The position numbers and the translations under genes were made by a program. The notes beneath the pieces are model-generated. The model ran no database searches, was not told the DNA's origin, and was given only the letters and a program-made list of their open reading frames with translations. Of a DNA stretch of 64,000 bases, positions 61,392 to 64,000 are shown piece after piece. Every line of letters starts with the position of its first letter. Position 1 is the stretch's first letter. Source of the DNA: CAG-390 sp045543615. Its GTDB lineage: Bacteria > Bacillota > Clostridia > Oscillospirales > CAG-272. Where the stretch lies: assembly GCA_045543615.1 (NCBI GenBank), contig JAZPXL010000039.1:18833-82832 (forward strand), given 5' to 3'.

Positions 61392-61511
61392 ATAAATCAC
61401 TCCTTGTGGGCAAGTGGTTCAAATATTCTTCTATAATAAATTATATCATAAATATCAAATGTTTGCAACTCCCAAAAGAATGAAATTGAAGATTTTTGTC
61501 GAAAACTCGGG

Positions 61512-61880
61512 CTACCTTTTTGACCGTGAACGAACAAAGAGGGCGGCAATAAGTCCACAAAGCAGAGCAGCAGTTGTACCACCCGATGCGGCTGTAAGTC
61601 CACCAACAAGTGCGCCAATAAGCCCTCTCTCGTCGACGGCCTCTCGCACTCCCCTTGCGATAAGCGCACCAAAGCCCGAAAGTGGCGTTGTAGCACCTGC
61701 TCCTGCAAAATCTATAAGTCCACTATACACACCAAGTCCACCAAGAATAACGCCGCTGACAACATATCCTACAAGAATTCGGGCAGGCGTAAGCCTTGTT
61801 CGGTCAAGTAAGATCTGCGCCACGGCACAAAAAAAGCCACCGACAATAAAAGCCCTCACATAAGGCAGAAAATCATCCAT
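61512..61880 (-). CDS. spoVAEb: Stage V sporulation protein AE (SpoVAEb)
   Basis: A 122-residue membrane protein with three to four hydrophobic segments: AFIVGGFFCAVAQILLDRTRLTPARILVGYVVSGVILGGLGVY near residues 9-52 and GFGALIARGVREAVDERGLIGALVGGLTAASGGTTAALLCGLIAALF near 70-116, both typical of SpoVAEb. With other SpoVA proteins it moves dipicolinic acid across the spore inner membrane. The ATG at 61880 overlaps the end of spoVAD by 8 bases, with GGGAG upstream, so the two are coupled. Confidence 0.9.
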   Translation of the reverse strand: MDDFLPYVRAFIVGGFFCAVAQILLDRTRLTPARILVGYVVSGVILGGLGVYSGLIDFAGAGATTPLSGFGALIARGVREAVDERGLIGALVGGLTAASGGTTAALLCGLIAALFVRSRSKR

Positions 61881-62991
61881 TAAAAACTCCCATAACAATT
61901 TTTTTCTCGGCTACGGGCGCGCACAGATGAAGCAAGTGCGCCACGGCAGGAATGGCAAGTCCCTGCTTGACACTTGACGGACTCATCATAGCTCCCGTTC
62001 CGTAGAGCAGAATGTTTGTCATCTCACCACACCCAAGCTTCGGAAGAAGATATGACGCAAGCACAACGGCAGAGCATCCACAGCCTGAGCCTCCCGAATG
62101 CACGTCCTGCGCCATAAGATCGTATATCATAGTGCCACAATCCATAAGCTTTCCCGAGCTATCAATCCCCTCTGCCGCTAAAAGCTCACCGAGAATTGCC
62201 ATTCCCTCTCGCCCAAGATCACCACTGATCACGGCATCGTAATCCTCGGGCGTGGTAGATGTCGCATCAAAATAGTGAAGAAGAGTGTCAAGTGCCGCAG
62301 GTGCCATCGCAGCACCCATATTTGAGACGTCACGCACACCCTTCTCAACCACAACTCCCGGCATTACGTCGCACACACGGGCAAGCACCGGAGTGTGTGC
62401 ACTCTCTGCGTTTCCGATGACAAACGCACCTGCGCCCGTGACCGTCCATTGTGCCGTCGGTGGTCTTTGTCCTCCGTATTCAAGTGGATTGCGATACTGT
62501 CGCTCTGCACTTGAATTGTGCGATGAGGTCACGGCGGCGGCAAGTCGGCTAACTCCACTCGATACAAAAACAGAGGACAGCATAATCCCCTCTGCAGCAG
62601 TTGAGCAAGCACCGTAAAGTCCAAAATAGGGTATGTCATATTCAAGAAGACCATAAGCTGACGAAACACATTGGTTCATCAGATCCCCTGCAAAAAGTGC
62701 GTCAACATCTCCTGCGACAGCCCCGGCTCTGCTCATAGCCGCCGAGAGCACAATTCTCTGCATCTCGCTCTCGCTTTTTTCAAATGTGTTCTGTCCGAAA
62801 CGGTCGGACGGATCGTGAAAATCAAAATATTTTCCAAGAGGCCCTTCCATCTCCTTATGCCCAACAGCACTTGCAGCTGATAATATAACAGCTCCCTTTG
62901 TGTCTATCACCCTCCTGTTAGTGCCACCGTCACCCGTCACTCTCTTTTTTACCACTTTTATATCAAAACTCCTGTCGTTTTTCTCATCCAT
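61873..62991 (-). CDS. spoVAD: Stage V sporulation protein AD
   Basis: A 372-residue thiolase-fold protein that binds dipicolinic acid in the SpoVA channel complex: GAVILSAASAVGHKEMEGPLGKYFD near residue 27, DALFAGDLMNQCVSSAYGL near 95, the Cys-containing YGACSTAAEG near 123, SSHNSSAERQYRNPLEYGGQRPPTAQWTVTGAGAF near 150-185 and DMG-like SGGSGCGCSA near 307. All blocks match SpoVAD. Start 62991 is preferred (weak GGAAAGAAT upstream); the longer frame to 63021 lacks a ribosome site. spoVAC, which normally comes just before it, is absent: a divergent gene lies there instead. Confidence 0.94.
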   Translation of the reverse strand: MDEKNDRSFDIKVVKKRVTGDGGTNRRVIDTKGAVILSAASAVGHKEMEGPLGKYFDFHDPSDRFGQNTFEKSESEMQRIVLSAAMSRAGAVAGDVDALFAGDLMNQCVSSAYGLLEYDIPYFGLYGACSTAAEGIMLSSVFVSSGVSRLAAAVTSSHNSSAERQYRNPLEYGGQRPPTAQWTVTGAGAFVIGNAESAHTPVLARVCDVMPGVVVEKGVRDVSNMGAAMAPAALDTLLHYFDATSTTPEDYDAVISGDLGREGMAILGELLAAEGIDSSGKLMDCGTMIYDLMAQDVHSGGSGCGCSAVVLASYLLPKLGCGEMTNILLYGTGAMMSPSSVKQGLAIPAVAHLLHLCAPVAEKKIVMGVFNG

Positions 62992-63008
62992 ATTCTTTCC
63001 AAAGTCTC

Positions 63009-63037
63009 TTGAAATATGCATCTCGGTGTGGTATAAT
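63009..63037 (+). promoter_or_regulatory. Promoter of the aldose-epimerase-like gene
   Basis: TTGAAA and TATAAT with a 17-base spacer. Transcription would begin near 63044, which rules out the ATG starts upstream and supports the TTG at 63069. The promoter lies next to the 5-prime end of the divergent spoVAD gene. Confidence 0.85.
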
Positions 63038-63068
63038 GGTTTTACACTTATTAGCCTTGGAGGTCATT

Positions 63069-63938
63069 TTGGCAATTTATAATATAAGTAATTCGGTTCT
63101 CTCAGTATCAATAAGCGACATAGGCGGTGAGCTTTTGAGCATAAAAATGGGCGAGCACGAATTTTTGTGGGGACGTGACGAAAAATATTGGAGCTCCTCC
63201 TCTCCCCTGCTCTTTCCTGCTGTCGGCAGACTCCGTGATGGAGTGTGGATGGATGGCGAAGATGAATACACAATGCCCGTACACGGCTTTGCAAGGTCTA
63301 TGAAGATGCGTGCCGTAGCTATGCGTGACTTTGCAGAGTTTACGCTGACGGACAACAAGGAAACCAAAAAAATGTATCCATACTCTTTTGCCCTGCGCCG
63401 TCGCTTCAAGCTCGCAAAGAACGCCATACTTGAAAGCATCACGGTAAGCAATACCGACAGAAGAAACATTTATTTCGGTTTGGGTCTTCATCCCGGCTTT
63501 ATGCTCCCCGAGGGCAACGCAAGGCTTTCGCTCGGGTGCCGTGGCGACACAAGACGGATGCTGCTCTCCCCAAGATTTATAATGTCGGGCGAAAGTGAGC
63601 CATATGCCCTTGAGGACGGCAAATACATCACTCTGCAGAACTCGCTTTTTGATAATGACGCAATAATACTTAACAATGTCATAAGCGCAACGATAGAGTC
63701 CGACGCATCAAGCAAAAAAATTAAGCTCATCTGCCCCGACGCCCACTACTTCGGCTTCTGGCAACCAATGCACGCTCCGGACACTCCATTTGTCTGCATA
63801 GAGCCGTGGCAGTCGCTCCCTGCAAGAGAAAAGCCCGACGCCACCGAGCCCGACCAGATAAGCGAGCGTGACGGCTTTGTCTGCCTCGCCCCCGGCGAGA
63901 GCTACACATACAACTGCCGTATGGAGTTCGAATTATAA
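63069..63938 (+). CDS. Aldose 1-epimerase family protein, TTG start
   Basis: A 289-residue galactose-mutarotase-fold protein: SVSISDIGGELLSIKMGEHEFLWGRDEKYWSSSSPLLFPAVGRLRDG near the N-terminus, the catalytic His region MPVHGFARSMKMRA, LGLHPGFML near residue 138 (second His), and VCIEPWQSLPAREKPD near residue 240, which holds the catalytic Glu. This fits the LacX-like group of aldose epimerases rather than GalM itself. The TTG codon is chosen as the start: GGAGG lies 5 bases before it, and the promoter at 63009-63037 excludes the earlier ATGs. It should speed anomer exchange of a free or phosphorylated sugar. A strong terminator ends the window. Confidence 0.88.
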   Translation: MAIYNISNSVLSVSISDIGGELLSIKMGEHEFLWGRDEKYWSSSSPLLFPAVGRLRDGVWMDGEDEYTMPVHGFARSMKMRAVAMRDFAEFTLTDNKETKKMYPYSFALRRRFKLAKNAILESITVSNTDRRNIYFGLGLHPGFMLPEGNARLSLGCRGDTRRMLLSPRFIMSGESEPYALEDGKYITLQNSLFDNDAIILNNVISATIESDASSKKIKLICPDAHYFGFWQPMHAPDTPFVCIEPWQSLPAREKPDATEPDQISERDGFVCLAPGESYTYNCRMEFEL

Positions 63939-63950
63939 TTTTTACATAAA

Positions 63951-63998
63951 AAAACTCCTCACGGGTTGGTGCAAACCAAGCCGTGAGGAGTTTTCTAT
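63951..63998 (+). terminator. Rho-independent terminator at the window end
   Basis: A 14-bp stem (AAAACTCCTCACGG and its complement) enclosing a smaller TTGGT/ACCAA hairpin, followed by TTTTCTAT. Confidence 0.88.
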
Positions 63999-64000
63999 AT

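Noticed and set aside
1..64000. tRNA, rRNA, transposase or phage genes
   Set aside because: No cloverleaf-type sequence with a GGTTCGAATC-like arm, no rRNA block and no recognisable integrase, transposase or phage protein was found by eye in any intergenic region or open frame.

Overview
The window looks like a chromosomal segment of an uncultured Clostridia-type Bacillota, probably from a gut or rumen. The evidence is: sporulation genes (spoIIE, sigK, spoVAD, spoVAEb); many Gram-positive lipoproteins with Thr/Asp-rich linkers straight after the lipobox Cys; clear AGGAGG-type ribosome sites; and many near-consensus sigma-A promoters with 16-18 bp spacers. No rRNA, tRNA, CRISPR array, transposase or prophage genes were recognised. 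The naming of the lineage is inference.

Layout. 1-7.2 kb holds housekeeping genes: a Met-gamma-lyase-family PLP enzyme, a lipoprotein, a cysteine desulfurase, a VOC protein, an acidic Cys-rich small membrane protein (minus strand), prmC, ddl and a GMP synthase that lacks the amidotransferase domain. 7.2-16.8 kb is more accessory: a DUF5071-like gene, a BspA-type leucine-rich lipoprotein, a repeat-containing surface protein, an HTH-ATPase-STAS-like regulator lying between two 92-bp direct repeats, an SDR enzyme, and an ECF sigma factor overlapping its membrane-anchored partner. 16.8-19.7 kb (minus strand) holds glyA and a GLUG-like surface protein.

19.7-34 kb is the most distinctive region. 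Three tandem paralogous sugar-type ABC solute-binding lipoproteins, each with its own promoter and terminator and none accompanied by permease genes, precede a seven-gene operon: two Gfo/Idh/MocA proteins, a class III aminotransferase, an FGGY kinase, an amidohydrolase, an L-fucose/L-arabinose-type isomerase and a class II aldolase. Isomerase, kinase and aldolase form a complete aldose-to-triose route. The dehydrogenase, aminotransferase and lactonase-like genes suggest the true substrate is an amino- or oxidised sugar or cyclitol, a pathway I do not recognise. A probable structured RNA with its own promoter follows the operon.

34-38 kb holds a zinc-type ABC importer (permease, ATPase, His-rich binding lipoprotein) in one operon with a Fur-family regulator; a perfect 21-bp palindrome sits between that operon's promoter and start codon. 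38-47.4 kb holds a lipoprotein, galactokinase, a small membrane protein, a WalJ-type hydrolase, rlmH, a large membrane-anchored protein with an approximately 20-copy PDDSST repeat, and an OB-fold/Big2 lipoprotein. 47.4-64 kb mixes sporulation genes (spoIIE, sigK, spoVAD, spoVAEb) with secreted proteins: an alkaline phosphatase and two metallo-beta-lactamase-fold lipoproteins that share an N-terminal domain, an SH3b protein, an Ig-like/zinc-ribbon-like repeat protein, and an aldose-epimerase-like gene with a TTG start.

No gene-free stretch exceeds 300 bases; the longest gaps (about 220-280 bases) hold promoters, terminators, the 92-bp repeats or the candidate RNA.
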